A stretch of 64,000 nt of DNA from Rifleibacterium sp035352635. GTDB lineage: Bacteria > Muiribacteriota > Ozemobacteria > Ozemobacterales > Ozemobacteraceae. This document shows positions 41,301 through 49,540 of the stretch, in pieces (position 1 is the first letter of the stretch; each line of letters starts with the position of its first letter). A program made the position numbers and the translations under genes. Location of the stretch: assembly GCA_035352635.1 (NCBI GenBank), contig DAOPYA010000003.1:24167-88166 (forward strand), in the 5' to 3' direction. The notes under the pieces were generated by a model. The model ran no database searches. It was not told the DNA's origin and saw only the letters and a list, made by a program, of their open reading frames with translations.

Positions 41301-43061
41301 ATTGAAGCGGGCAAACTGGTTCTTGAACCAGTGAGCATTAACCTGCGCCGCCTGCTTGAAGAAATCGTCAGTCTAATGCAACCGATCGCCGAGAAAAAAA
41401 AGGTCGAAATGGTTTTAAAATTTCCGCCCTCAGTCCCTGAAAACGTTGTTGCTGACGGCGGCAGACTGCGGCAAGTTCTTATCAACCTGCTCAGCAACGC
41501 CGTAAAATTCACCGAAGAAGGTTTTGTCAGCCTTGAAATAACCGCCAACCAGTCGGATGACACCCGAGGAAGTTTTACCTTCAAGGTCAAAGATACCGGG
41601 ATCGGCATGAACGCAGAGCAGCAGAAAATTGTTTTTGATAAGTTCAGTCAGGCCGATTCATCGATTACCAGAAGGTTTGGCGGCACCGGTCTGGGCCTGA
41701 CCATCTGCCGTGAACTGATAAAACTCATGGGCGGCGATATTTCGCTTGAAAGCGCCCCGGGGCTTGGCACAAAAATTCGTTTTTCGTTGACCCTGGACCT
41801 CAGCAGACAGATGGGTAATGAGACTCCTACCTTCCCTGAAAAACTGAGAGTGCTGATCACCGGCAACAGCGCCCCGATCATTGATGCGGTTGGCGAAATC
41901 CTTGCATCATGGCAAGTCACCTGGCAAATGGCATCCCTCAAAGACATCGATCTGCTGATCGCCAAAGAAAAAGACCCCGACGTCAGCTTTTTGCATATCG
42001 TCGATCTGCCAGCCGGCGAAAAACCGCCCGAAGAAGCACACATAAAGAAACACAACAGCAATACCGGCACAATCTATCTCATGACCCCCCGGCAGGTTGC
42101 CTCCGAAAACGTCGATGGTCGCCGAAAAACCGGGTGTTTCCATCTTAGCAAGCCGGTGACCAATTCAAAACTGCACAACGCGATGTTTGAAATGCTCAAT
42201 CGCAAACAGCAGGCGATCGAATCAGCCAGTCATTCGGTCAAAAACGCCAGTGGCCGTTTCCGGTCGTTGTCTCCAGGTGTTAAGCTTAAAATTTTGATCG
42301 TTGAAGACAATGAAATAAACCAGGAAGTCGCCCGTGGCATTCTCGAAATGTTCGGCTGCATTTCGACAATTGCCAATTCAGGCCCTGAAGCCCTCGAATT
42401 TCTTGAACAACACAAATACGATGCAGTCTTTCTCGATTGCCAGATGCCAGAAATGGATGGCTTTGAGGTTATCAGACGCATTCGCGCCCAGCCCGCCCTG
42501 AATGACCTGCCGGTCATTGCCATGACCGCTTATTCAATGCCGGGTGACCGCGAAAAATGTCTGGCGTCAGGCATGAACGACTATCTATCAAAGCCAATAA
42601 ACCCTGATCTGCTGCTGCGGATACTCGAAAGCATCAAAGAGCATGCCGGCAAGCTTGGCAGCCCGATGGTCACCGTCAAGCTCCCTGAATCCTCGGGCGA
42701 TGATGAGCAGCTGCCTGATTTTGACGAAGCAAGAATCAGAAGAATTTTCACTCCAAAAGCCGCATCGTTGGCCAAGATAGTCGAAGTTTCACATGAAAAT
42801 TATGACAAAATGATGGCAGAACTCGAAACCAATCTTGAATCTGGCAAATTCGAAGAAGCACGCCATTGCGTTCACACAATAAAAGGCTCAGCAGCTAATC
42901 TGGGAGGCAATCTGGTCGCAGAAATCGCCCACAGGCTAGAAAAAGCCCTGACAGAAAACAATGCCAGCGAAGTTGCTGAGCTGAAAGCTCTTCTGAACCT
43001 GCGTTACCATGAATTCATGCAATCGATCAGCAAAATCAGCGACGAATTGAACCGTAAATAA
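38343..43061 (+). CDS. Hybrid histidine kinase with periplasmic PhnD-like sensor and HPt domain
   Basis: 1572 residues from the ATG at 38343 (GGGGG site upstream; the longer frame would overlap the previous gene). A signal anchor precedes a PhnD-type substrate-binding domain (about 30-310, KIGILDKESVGGWNY), then a membrane helix (about 320-340). PAS, GAF and two more PAS units follow to about 920. HisKA has His935 (SHEIRTP); HATPase motifs (LINLLSNAVKF, GTGLGL) follow. A first receiver-like domain lacks the acidic pair, the second is intact with Asp1365 (LDCQMPEMDG). An HPt domain ends the chain with His1511 (HTIKGSAANLGG). It is a phosphorelay sensor whose output regulator is not nearby. Confidence 0.92.
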   Translation: MSRKQLAAFLSIAVIVFSVLFYQPLLADQEPEVIKIGILDKESVGGWNYEWQETVDFLNSEIKEHHFEKIMLPWRELRAAVDDGTVDFIIASPIFSVEAGMEGQMTVIATLKRESEKIEAFDNLLGSVIFWRADDKNIKTLWDITNKRLAAGPVQSIGGWLAAVREFADRGIDLRKACRTIKHHSDTRKIVDEVLSGEADFGICQTASLESLARQGQFDMRSITYSRELYLHTESLPFACSTRLYPEWSFARARHTNENLVERVNLAILKMSNIDVPKKITWGIAANYAQVHQLMQVLRLEPYNQDNSLVSSLIKRFKNWIAILLTATLLLGVGMFYLLALNRRLRNLSSELENQKSFLKHLIDSIPDYIFVKDFQGHYLLCNESFARAFNCKADQIDGKTDAEVLPGGEPLLAPLQAPSEFGVSEKITREIDLPDSTTIFGEIIRVTCQLKDLEEPRIVGIIRDVSVSYRARQRQEQREKLISGIAQAAHLIVGAESTVEEAMPGALDAIATAVGADRIGLIRNSDPANPAESPISFRCFSCYCKNEHHCHNQTAEIVADAIRNNARKLYAGSAIGRTIAEFSPETQAKLRAVGVKSLLIIPVFVHKKFWGCLEVHAITEERRWFDFEISALLLAADIFGSMIERSNDFRQLLDYRDRLRLALDSAGLFLWEFDFENKINNTPDDLYNNLGYSGTSEIEAQRQLGFEIFHPDDQHLIRNIAEVENCQFEVRLKSAAERFIWHSFIGRNYFGSNRQHIKLIGFFRNTSIEHENAMLLRMEEARNAHALTAAHAASWEYKPEERRFFWSGHIKNLLGYSPEIFSPNIQSVYQVIHPDDLPEAKAAVREFLASGKELRFDCRLRRFDGSYSWFTNLGTQVKDPELAEYRYYGILIDISETRALQQNLLEASNHAREMALQAQQASQAKTEFLANMSHEIRTPMNGILGMLELLMTTDLNTRQKEFADLIYRSSHALLNILNSVLDLSKIEAGKLVLEPVSINLRRLLEEIVSLMQPIAEKKKVEMVLKFPPSVPENVVADGGRLRQVLINLLSNAVKFTEEGFVSLEITANQSDDTRGSFTFKVKDTGIGMNAEQQKIVFDKFSQADSSITRRFGGTGLGLTICRELIKLMGGDISLESAPGLGTKIRFSLTLDLSRQMGNETPTFPEKLRVLITGNSAPIIDAVGEILASWQVTWQMASLKDIDLLIAKEKDPDVSFLHIVDLPAGEKPPEEAHIKKHNSNTGTIYLMTPRQVASENVDGRRKTGCFHLSKPVTNSKLHNAMFEMLNRKQQAIESASHSVKNASGRFRSLSPGVKLKILIVEDNEINQEVARGILEMFGCISTIANSGPEALEFLEQHKYDAVFLDCQMPEMDGFEVIRRIRAQPALNDLPVIAMTAYSMPGDREKCLASGMNDYLSKPINPDLLLRILESIKEHAGKLGSPMVTVKLPESSGDDEQLPDFDEARIRRIFTPKAASLAKIVEVSHENYDKMMAELETNLESGKFEEARHCVHTIKGSAANLGGNLVAEIAHRLEKALTENNASEVAELKALLNLRYHEFMQSISKISDELNRK

Positions 43062-43098
43062 AAGCCAGAGAAACCAAGTGGCTTCTCTGGCTCTTTAA
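43061..43098. terminator. Terminator between the kinase and flotillin genes
   Basis: A 9-bp stem (43064-43072 with 43083-43091), 10-nt loop, followed by TCTTTAAT on the plus strand and preceded by AATAAAA, so it can serve both convergent transcripts. It begins at the kinase stop codon. Confidence 0.75.
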
Positions 43099-43113
43099 TA
43101 CAAGCTTTGCGTG

Positions 43114-44667
43114 CTATTTTTTAACTGGCCGGTTTTCGACTGGTCTGACAGTTTCTGGCTGGGCTTCAGTGTCTTTCATACGGCCAAGATACGAGGGCAG
43201 TTCAACCCCGGCCATACCGGCGACATCTTGCAGAGGTGGCAGCGACTTAACGAAGCTCGAAACAAAGTTCGCAGTCGAAGAATTGCCATCGCCGCTGTTT
43301 GAATCCCAGACGGTGATCTTGTCGATTTTGATATTCTTGATCGCTTCGACCTGCTTTTCGACGATTGACTCGATCTTTTCAACCATCAGAAGGGTCGCGA
43401 GAGCTTTCGGATCATTGTTAACACTCTTGAGCAGTTCTGAATAGCCCTGCGCTTTGGCTGTGAGCACTTTTCTGACGCCTTCGGCTTCGGCCTGATAGTT
43501 CTGCAACAGGGCGTCGGCGTGCCCCTTGGCTTCGATGCTGATTTTGCCGGCTTCAGCCTGTGCGTCGAGTTCAATTTTGTGTTTTTCGATTTCTCTTTTG
43601 ACGATTTCTTCGGCCTTGAGGCGTTCGAGTTCGGCAAGATACTGGGCTTTCTGAATTTCGACCTGGGCTTCGCGCAAGGCGATTTCAGCGTTCTTGTGAG
43701 CCTGAGCCTCTTTGACCATCAGTTCTGAATTAGAAATAACGATCGAAGCCTTTGAGGTATTTTCGCCTTCGATTGCCTCGGCTTCTTTCTTCTGAACATA
43801 AACGCGGCGCTCGGCTTCGGCGTTTTTCTCACCCATTTCGGCAGCAGCGATTTTCTGGGCAACCTGAATGGTTTTTTCGCTGTTCGCCTCTGCTTCACCG
43901 ATTACCGCAAGAGATTCTTTCTTCTGCACGAAAATGCGGCGATCAGCTTCTGATTCTTTTTCGCCCTTGTCAGCTTCAGCAAGGTTCTTGGCAACCTGAA
44001 TGGCGCGTTCGCGGTTTGCAACTGATTCACCAATGGCCCCAAGCTTCTGTTGCTCGGCAACGTCAACCTTTGCGCGGTTGATGGCTTCTGAGGCTGCCTT
44101 TTTACCGATACTTTCGATGTAATTTGAACCATCGGTAATGTCGGTGATATTGACGTTAATCAGATACAGACCAATCTTGTTGAGTTCGGGTTCAACGTTC
44201 TTGCGAACTGATTCAAGAAAGCTTTCGCGATCCTGGTTGATCTGTTCGATGGTCAGAGAAGCGACCGTCAGACGAAGTTGACCAAAAATGATTTCCTTGG
44301 CCATGTCTTCCATGGCTGATGAAGAAAGATTGAGCAAGCGCTCAGCCGCATTGTTCATGATTTTCGGGTCAGTGCTGATACCAACAGTGAAAGTTGAAGG
44401 CACGTTGATACGAATATTCTGCAGTGACAGAGCGTTTTGCAGCGGTATGCTGATAGTCATCGGAGTCAGGCTAAGATAAGCGTAATCCTGAATCAGGGGC
44501 AGCACCAGAGAACCGCCGCCATGCATACAACGCGCCGAGCGATTATCGGCGACCTTACCATAAATAACCAGAATTTTGTCAGACGGGCAACGTTTATATC
44601 TCGTCGCCAGAAAAACAAATGTCGAAAAAACAATTGCAACTAACCCGACTACGACTATCAGCCACAT
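43114..44667 (-). CDS. Flotillin-like SPFH-domain protein
   Basis: 517 residues. One N-terminal membrane segment (about 3-20) is followed by the SPFH/band 7 domain (about 25-210, TRYKRCPSDKILVIYGKV) and a long Ala/Glu/Lys coiled coil (about 215-430) with EAxAE-type repeats. This is the architecture of FloT/YqiK, which organises membrane microdomains. The start overlaps the NfeD-like gene by 10 nt, a typical pairing. The coiled coil is internally repetitive (RxIQVAxxxAxAxxGEKxxE), suggesting duplication within the gene. Confidence 0.9.
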   Translation of the reverse strand: MWLIVVVGLVAIVFSTFVFLATRYKRCPSDKILVIYGKVADNRSARCMHGGGSLVLPLIQDYAYLSLTPMTISIPLQNALSLQNIRINVPSTFTVGISTDPKIMNNAAERLLNLSSSAMEDMAKEIIFGQLRLTVASLTIEQINQDRESFLESVRKNVEPELNKIGLYLINVNITDITDGSNYIESIGKKAASEAINRAKVDVAEQQKLGAIGESVANRERAIQVAKNLAEADKGEKESEADRRIFVQKKESLAVIGEAEANSEKTIQVAQKIAAAEMGEKNAEAERRVYVQKKEAEAIEGENTSKASIVISNSELMVKEAQAHKNAEIALREAQVEIQKAQYLAELERLKAEEIVKREIEKHKIELDAQAEAGKISIEAKGHADALLQNYQAEAEGVRKVLTAKAQGYSELLKSVNNDPKALATLLMVEKIESIVEKQVEAIKNIKIDKITVWDSNSGDGNSSTANFVSSFVKSLPPLQDVAGMAGVELPSYLGRMKDTEAQPETVRPVENRPVKK

Positions 44668-45401
44668 AATTTTCCTCCTGTGTCTCTGCTGTCTTTTTCA
44701 ACTACCAATATACCATTATCCTGAACCCAGACAACAGTAACCTGCTCTCCGGTCTTTATTTCTTCTTTGCTGCCAGAAATGGCATCGCGAACCATCAATC
44801 GGCCATCGATCTCGACCTGAACCTGCCCGCTGCCACCCGCAGGAATGCGCAAATAAACCGTGCCGCCCGAACCAAGCGCACGATTAACCCGTATGGTTCC
44901 ATCACTTTGCAGACTCCCGGCAAACCGAAACATCTGCGAAAGTATCCAGGTCGTAAAAACCCCGGCCGCCAAACCACCAACCGTGGCCACCCACCCCGGA
45001 AACCCGCTCTCATAAATCAGCGCCAGACCCACCCACCCAAACATCATAAAAAAAGCGGTCAGACCCTGAATCGACATATACTGAAAACTGAAATCAGAGT
45101 TGCTGATATCATGATGGCTACCGTCATCGACGTGGTCAAGCGCCACATCATGGGGCGCATCGCCATTAAAATCGTGAACATCGGAAACATCGTGTACATC
45201 AATCACGCCATCGGCATTGCTGACGTCGTGCCCGAGTTCCATGGTGCCATCATGGCCATCGACACCGTCTAATTCACCGCCACCACCCATCAAACCTGAA
45301 AACATCATCACCATGCGAATAAGAAACACGACGGTTCCGCTCAGAGCGCAGGTCAGAAAAAACTTTTCCAGCAGGCCCAGGCCAAGCATGAATTCAAGCA
45401 A
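44658..45401 (-). CDS. NfeD/YqiJ-like membrane protein with OB-fold and His/Asp-rich loop
   Basis: 247 residues. The start is TTG at 45401: AGGAGG lies 8 nt upstream, whereas the first ATG is 12 nt further in. Membrane helices are at about 10-38, 108-128 and 133-155; an OB-fold-like C-terminus spans about 165-245 (GSGGTVYLRIPAGGSGQVQV). Between the first helices an acidic loop of about 50 residues is rich in His and Asp (HDVSDVHDF, HDVALDHVDD), possibly metal-binding. Proteins of this family act with flotillins in membrane organisation. Confidence 0.82.
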   Translation of the reverse strand: MLEFMLGLGLLEKFFLTCALSGTVVFLIRMVMMFSGLMGGGGELDGVDGHDGTMELGHDVSNADGVIDVHDVSDVHDFNGDAPHDVALDHVDDGSHHDISNSDFSFQYMSIQGLTAFFMMFGWVGLALIYESGFPGWVATVGGLAAGVFTTWILSQMFRFAGSLQSDGTIRVNRALGSGGTVYLRIPAGGSGQVQVEIDGRLMVRDAISGSKEEIKTGEQVTVVWVQDNGILVVEKDSRDTGGKLCG

Positions 45402-45496
45402 GTTGTTTTCCTCCTACCGGTGGTTGTGAGAACCCGTCATATCTGCAGCCCTTTCAGGCAAACCAACCAGACGCTGATGGCCATGATTCGATTGAT

Positions 45497-45525
45497 TTTA
45501 CACCAGTATACAGATATTGTATAAC
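45497..45525 (+). promoter_or_regulatory. Sigma70-like promoter of the GT87-type gene
   Basis: TTTACA (45497-45502), a 17-nt spacer and TATAAC (45520-45525), about 30 nt before the GTG start. Confidence 0.65.
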
Positions 45526-45556
45526 AGTTTTCAGACTTTTTCAGAAACGAAATTCG

Positions 45557-46762
45557 GTGGTTGATAAGAGCCAAAAACTTTCCTGGCAGAGCCGCGACCT
45601 GATAGCAACAATCATGCTGATCATGTCGGTTTTGTCGTTGCTGCAAACCGGTAATTCAGGCATACAGGGCTTTATCGCCGCCACCGACAAGCCATCAGCA
45701 ATATATGGTGACTTTCACGACTATTATTACCCGGCCGGGCGCATGATAAGCAGAGTTGCGCAACCGCTGGGCGGCTATTTTTACACCCCATCGTTTGCCC
45801 TCCTGTTACCACCCTTCACCCCAGATTCCTATGAATTGGCCAGCATTCGCTGGCAACTGCTGCAACATTTCGGAATTTTTCTGCTGCTGTTTGTGCCGGC
45901 AATCTGGCTGGCTGCCCGGGGCGGCCGCAAAATCTGGTTTTTTCTCTACCTGCTCATATTTCTTCTCTCGTTTCCGCTCTGGCACAACCTGAAATGGGGG
46001 CAGATGAGCGTAATAATCACCATGGCCAGCATTGCAGCGCTGCTGCTTCATGAACGCGGCCATTACTGGTTCGCAGCCATGGCCCTGACCGTCGCCATCC
46101 TGATAAAATACTACCCTGCGCTCTTCGTTATCTACTTCATCATTCGCAAAGACTTCGCCTTCATCGGCCGCATGGCGCTGTGCCTGCTGCTGGCGGGCTT
46201 TGTTTTCCCTGCTTCAATACTTGGTGCGGCCACCACCATTGAGTTTTACAGGCTGGTCAACGCTGAACTGGCCTACGCCTTCGACTGGGTGGCCTTTGAC
46301 CCGAATTCGCAGTTTCTACCAAATGTCGCGCTACGCGTCATCGGTATCGACCCCGAATCATCGCTGCGCGGTTTCTTGTCGCTGCCGGGTCTGGCAGTCT
46401 GCCTGGCAATGTTCTGGCGCATGCGCCGTCTGGCCAGCGGGCGACAGCACGACCACATACTCACCGCATCAGGAATTTTTCTGCTCTACCCTCTGCTTAT
46501 AAATACCTCGTGGCCACATTATTTTATCTATCTGCCATTTTGTGCTGTGATTTTGCTGCAAAATACCACTTCCTGTTGGCAAAAAGCAGTTATATTCATT
46601 GCGATCATGCTGCAAAGCTGCTTGATAGTGCCTTTTACCGGGCACCTCTGGTATTCAGGAAAAGGCCTGCTGCTGGCCGCGAATCTTCTGCTGCTGGCAA
46701 TATGGTTTAAAAAAACATCTCCGGGGTCCGACCCTGATGGCCAGACCCCGGAGGTGTTTTAA
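45557..46762 (+). CDS. GT87/DUF2029-type membrane glycosyltransferase
   Basis: 401 residues with about ten membrane helices. The first loop carries DFHDYYYPAGR, with the acidic residues expected for a GT-C enzyme that uses polyprenyl-phosphate sugars; LKWGQMSVII and KYYPALFV are further family hallmarks. It probably adds a mannose or similar sugar on the outer face of the cytoplasmic membrane. GTG start with little ribosome site. The last 17 codons form an intrinsic terminator. Confidence 0.82.
   Translation: MVDKSQKLSWQSRDLIATIMLIMSVLSLLQTGNSGIQGFIAATDKPSAIYGDFHDYYYPAGRMISRVAQPLGGYFYTPSFALLLPPFTPDSYELASIRWQLLQHFGIFLLLFVPAIWLAARGGRKIWFFLYLLIFLLSFPLWHNLKWGQMSVIITMASIAALLLHERGHYWFAAMALTVAILIKYYPALFVIYFIIRKDFAFIGRMALCLLLAGFVFPASILGAATTIEFYRLVNAELAYAFDWVAFDPNSQFLPNVALRVIGIDPESSLRGFLSLPGLAVCLAMFWRMRRLASGRQHDHILTASGIFLLYPLLINTSWPHYFIYLPFCAVILLQNTTSCWQKAVIFIAIMLQSCLIVPFTGHLWYSGKGLLLAANLLLLAIWFKKTSPGSDPDGQTPEVF
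46711..46760. terminator. Intrinsic terminator overlapping the 3' end of the GT87 gene
   Basis: Core 10-bp stem CTCCGGGGTC (46719-46728) and GACCCCGGAG (46744-46753), extended by AAAAACA/TGTTTT pairing. The T-run includes the stop codon region. It also fits the minus-strand gene ending at 46781. Confidence 0.9.
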
Positions 46763-46780
46763 TTCAACTGACAGTTTAAA

Positions 46781-47242
46781 TTATCTTTTGCAGTCTTTTT
46801 TAGCTTCAACGGTTCTCCAGTGACCTTTCACGTGTTTGCCGTTCTTGTCATAGTGACCCTTTACGAAGGTCTTGTCTTTATTGCCAGTTACGGCCTTTTT
46901 AACCGAGGTGCCGGCGTCCATTACTTTGTTCTGAACCGCATCGTGAGCCTTGGTGCCGACTTTCTTGCCTGCTTCAAAACCCTTTTTGAATGAACTTTTG
47001 ATTTTAGAAAGAAGACCATTCTGGTGATGACCACCGCAGTGCCCAGATTGCTCACACTGACCGGCCTGGCCAGACTGTTCTGACTGACCAGATTGTTCTG
47101 ACTGACCTGACTGACCTGACTGGCCAGACTGACCTGATTGTTCTGACTGACCAGACTGATTATTGTGGCCATTATTACCGGCGAACGAAGGAACGGTTAC
47201 GAGAGCGAGGGCGAGAACTGAACTCATGATTACTTTGCGCAT
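46781..47242 (-). CDS. Secreted protein with SGQ tripeptide repeats
   Basis: 153 residues. A signal peptide (MSSVLALALVTVPSFAG) is followed by about eleven Q-S-G/E-Q tripeptide units (residues 29-62), two cysteines, a His/Gly patch (HCGGHHQNG) and a basic C-terminal domain with GHYDKNGKHVKGHW, a pattern like the YXX-repeat seen in small envelope proteins. AGGAAGG precedes the ATG at 47242. It is probably periplasmic or surface-exposed; no known function. Confidence 0.68.
   Translation of the reverse strand: MRKVIMSSVLALALVTVPSFAGNNGHNNQSGQSEQSGQSGQSGQSGQSEQSGQSEQSGQAGQCEQSGHCGGHHQNGLLSKIKSSFKKGFEAGKKVGTKAHDAVQNKVMDAGTSVKKAVTGNKDKTFVKGHYDKNGKHVKGHWRTVEAKKDCKR
47057..47158 (-). repeat. 9-nt tandem repeat inside the SGQ-repeat gene
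   Basis: About eleven near-identical 9-nt units encode Gln-Ser-Gly/Gln-Ser-Glu; spacing stays in frame, so copy number can vary without frameshift. Confidence 0.82.
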
Positions 47243-47559
47243 TTTAAAACACCTTCCTGATTGATCTTATCTGCTTATTAACGAAGGACTTGAATAAATA
47301 AATGATACACCCAAGAAAGCAAAATGCGTGCCAACCGTACATAATCGAATCAAATCATGATTCAGAAGGCATTTTCGAGCAGACAAAATAAGCTGTCAAA
47401 AATTAAACATGCCAGTTTTCTGGCAGCCGGTTGCCAAAAAATCAACACCCGGGCACTTCATAACCGCCTGTTTGAATAAGTGTCAAACGAGGCGTGGCAG
47501 CCGATTAAGAGGCCGCGCCGCCGAATCGTCGAGAAATACTCGCTGCACTCTAATATAGG
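47243..47559 (-). terminator. 317-nt intergenic region with a probable terminator at 47395-47425
   Basis: TGCCAG (47410-47415) and CTGGCA (47420-47425) enclose TTTT; on the minus strand the stem is followed by TGTTTAATTTTTG. It would end the methyltransferase operon about 135 nt after its stop. No gene or RNA is visible in the rest. Confidence 0.5.
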
Positions 47560-48312
47560 CTATGGCTTGCGATGGCCGACAACCATGAATTCATACTCGT
47601 CAAGCTCGATGGGGCCGCGGCGCCAGTTTCCCGCTGTACCGCCATAAATATTATCTACCTTCAGGCCGATGCGATTGACCATTCTGACGATTTCAGGCGG
47701 GGTATAATAACGTTCGATCGCCTGCACTGAAACGTTTTTGCCGGCAACCTCGATGTCGCACAGATTGCGAGTCGTCAGAGTAAACAGGTCGGCGGCGCCC
47801 GCTGCCACCTGTTCGTCAGAGAGCGACCTGACCAGTCTGAAGGCACTCAAAACCGTCACCAGAAAGGGCCGCCCCGGCAGAAGGTGGTTTGCCATCGCTG
47901 CAAAGACCGCCATATCCTTGCCCCAAAGGTCGTCATCATCAGAAAAAAGGCAAAGGGCACCCTCACACAACGAAAGAACGCAATCATATTGCCGGTCAAT
48001 AGCGAGATCCTGGGCCGGGCTTTCGATAAACTCGATCTCCACACCGGCCGCCAAGGCCTTTTGCTTTGCCACCGCCAGCATGCCGGCCGAAATATCTACG
48101 CCGGTCACTTTGTAGCCACGCCGTGCAAGTTCGATTGAATGCCGGCCTGTGCCACAACCGATATCAAGAATGGCCGAACCGGTTGGCAATTGCAGTTCTG
48201 CTTCGATAAAATCGATCTCAGCAAGCGTGTCGCGCGTGAAAATCTCATTTTCATAAACCGGAGCGATGGCGTCAAAAAAGGCTCGCCAGTTATGATCTTT
48301 TTTACTGGTCAT
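47560..48312 (-). CDS. Class I SAM-dependent methyltransferase
   Basis: 250 residues from the ATG at 48312. The longer ORF start adds a Lys/Pro/Met-rich leader that is only the shadow of the repetitive end of the upstream gene. SAM motif I is ILDIGCGTGRHS, followed by motif II GVDISAGML and a post-motif LSLCEGALCLF. The overall type is Methyltransf_25/UbiE-like with no clear substrate. It overlaps the upstream gene by 11 nt as the last member of a four-gene operon. Confidence 0.85.
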   Translation of the reverse strand: MTSKKDHNWRAFFDAIAPVYENEIFTRDTLAEIDFIEAELQLPTGSAILDIGCGTGRHSIELARRGYKVTGVDISAGMLAVAKQKALAAGVEIEFIESPAQDLAIDRQYDCVLSLCEGALCLFSDDDDLWGKDMAVFAAMANHLLPGRPFLVTVLSAFRLVRSLSDEQVAAGAADLFTLTTRNLCDIEVAGKNVSVQAIERYYTPPEIVRMVNRIGLKVDNIYGGTAGNWRRGPIELDEYEFMVVGHRKP

Positions 48313-49102
48313 TTTTTTCGGCATTTTCAGCACCTTTGGTATCTTCGGCGGGTTCTGCATCTTTGGTGGCTTTGGTGTCTTTGGCATTATTACCATCTTT
48401 GCCATTCTTAGAATCTTTGGCAAAATTAGCAAAAAATTTCATAAAATCGCTCTTCACAGCTGCGACCGCATCAAAACTCGCATCAGGGCTTTCGATCGCC
48501 TGCAGATCAACGATTTTTTTCATCACCGCCAGACTCTCTTTGAGTTCGGCCTGTGTTAAACCAGTCTTCAGGCGCTGCAGGCTGATTTTATGTTTAACCT
48601 TGCCATCATTACCGGAAACTGTCTCGGTATAACGTTCAACAATCAGCGCCGTTACCGAGGCAATCTGATCGACCGGAATTCGGTTAGCTGTCATGCCAAA
48701 AATGAGGCGCCGCACCGTCTCTGAGCCTTCCTGGTCAACCGGAACGCCGGTTCCAGATTCACCTGAGAGCTTGTTTTGCCGATAAAAAGCAAGCAACATG
48801 GCCTTTACGTGCAGATTGGTTTCGAGTTGCCTGGTGGTGTTCGAAAGAAGCTCGACCAGGCCCACTTCGCCGTTTCTAACCTTGGCGGCGATTTCGATGG
48901 CAGATTTATTGATTTCTTGCCGGTCAGCATCGTTGAATGCCAGTTCTGTCACTTTGGCGATACTCTTTTCAAGGCCATCAGCCGCGTATTCCCGGCCTGA
49001 TTCATGCAGAATGCCAAGACCAAAATAACCGCCGACCACAAAAGCAACGACCACAAACAAACAACCCAGACCAAAGCAGCCACAACAGGTTTTCTTATTC
49101 AT
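48302..49102 (-). CDS. Membrane-anchored protein of unknown function with Lys/Asp-rich tail
   Basis: 266 residues from the ATG at 49102 (GGAAAAGG upstream); upstream codons to 49249 lie in the previous gene. It begins MNKKTCCGCFGLGC before a Gly/Val-rich membrane helix (about 15-32), so cysteines sit at the cytoplasmic membrane face. The middle is helical and Leu/Ala/Lys-rich. Residues about 228-266 are a low-complexity tail of Lys, Asp, Ala and Asn (KNGKDGNNAKDTKATKD). No family recognised. It overlaps both neighbours. Confidence 0.65.
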   Translation of the reverse strand: MNKKTCCGCFGLGCLFVVVAFVVGGYFGLGILHESGREYAADGLEKSIAKVTELAFNDADRQEINKSAIEIAAKVRNGEVGLVELLSNTTRQLETNLHVKAMLLAFYRQNKLSGESGTGVPVDQEGSETVRRLIFGMTANRIPVDQIASVTALIVERYTETVSGNDGKVKHKISLQRLKTGLTQAELKESLAVMKKIVDLQAIESPDASFDAVAAVKSDFMKFFANFAKDSKNGKDGNNAKDTKATKDAEPAEDTKGAENAEKNDQ

Positions 49103-49538
49103 ATAAAGCCTTTTCCATAACGTAATGCTGAATTTCACCATACAGAAGATGCCCTTCTGCCACAACCTGATACCCGAGCACCAGATAAAAACCCACGGCC
49201 TGCTCGCGGGCATCAAGAACAATTTTTTCAACACCCTGCGCTCTGGCAATTTCTTCCATCGATTCCATCAGCAGACGGCCTATGCCCTTGCCCTGAAAAG
49301 CAGAAGCGACCGCCATGAAACGAACCCTGCCAAGTGCCGGAGTATCAATCTGAAGGCGGGCAATCCCTGCCAGATGCCCGTCGGCGTAAACAGCCCGATG
49401 CCATGAATCATTTTCACGGGGGTCTCTTTCGCTGCCCTTTGGCTGGTTCCATGGTTTGCGCATTACTTCCCAGCACAGGTCATGATAGTTTTCCCACTCG
49501 GTGGGCGTTTCGGGGCTTCTTAATTCGTATTCAGCCAT
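49095..49538 (-). CDS. GNAT-family N-acetyltransferase
   Basis: 147 residues. The acetyl-CoA motif FQGKGIGRLL lies in the middle, followed by VLDAREQAVGFYLVLGYQVV, the usual end of the fold. Acceptor unknown. Starts 2 nt after the U32 gene stop and overlaps the next gene by 8 nt. Confidence 0.88.
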   Translation of the reverse strand: MAEYELRSPETPTEWENYHDLCWEVMRKPWNQPKGSERDPRENDSWHRAVYADGHLAGIARLQIDTPALGRVRFMAVASAFQGKGIGRLLMESMEEIARAQGVEKIVLDAREQAVGFYLVLGYQVVAEGHLLYGEIQHYVMEKALYE

Positions 49539-49540
49539 AA

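Noticed and set aside
48312..48432. N-terminal extension of the methyltransferase (KMPKTPKPPK-like)
   Set aside because: It is the out-of-frame reading of the low-complexity tail of the upstream gene; the family start is at 48312.
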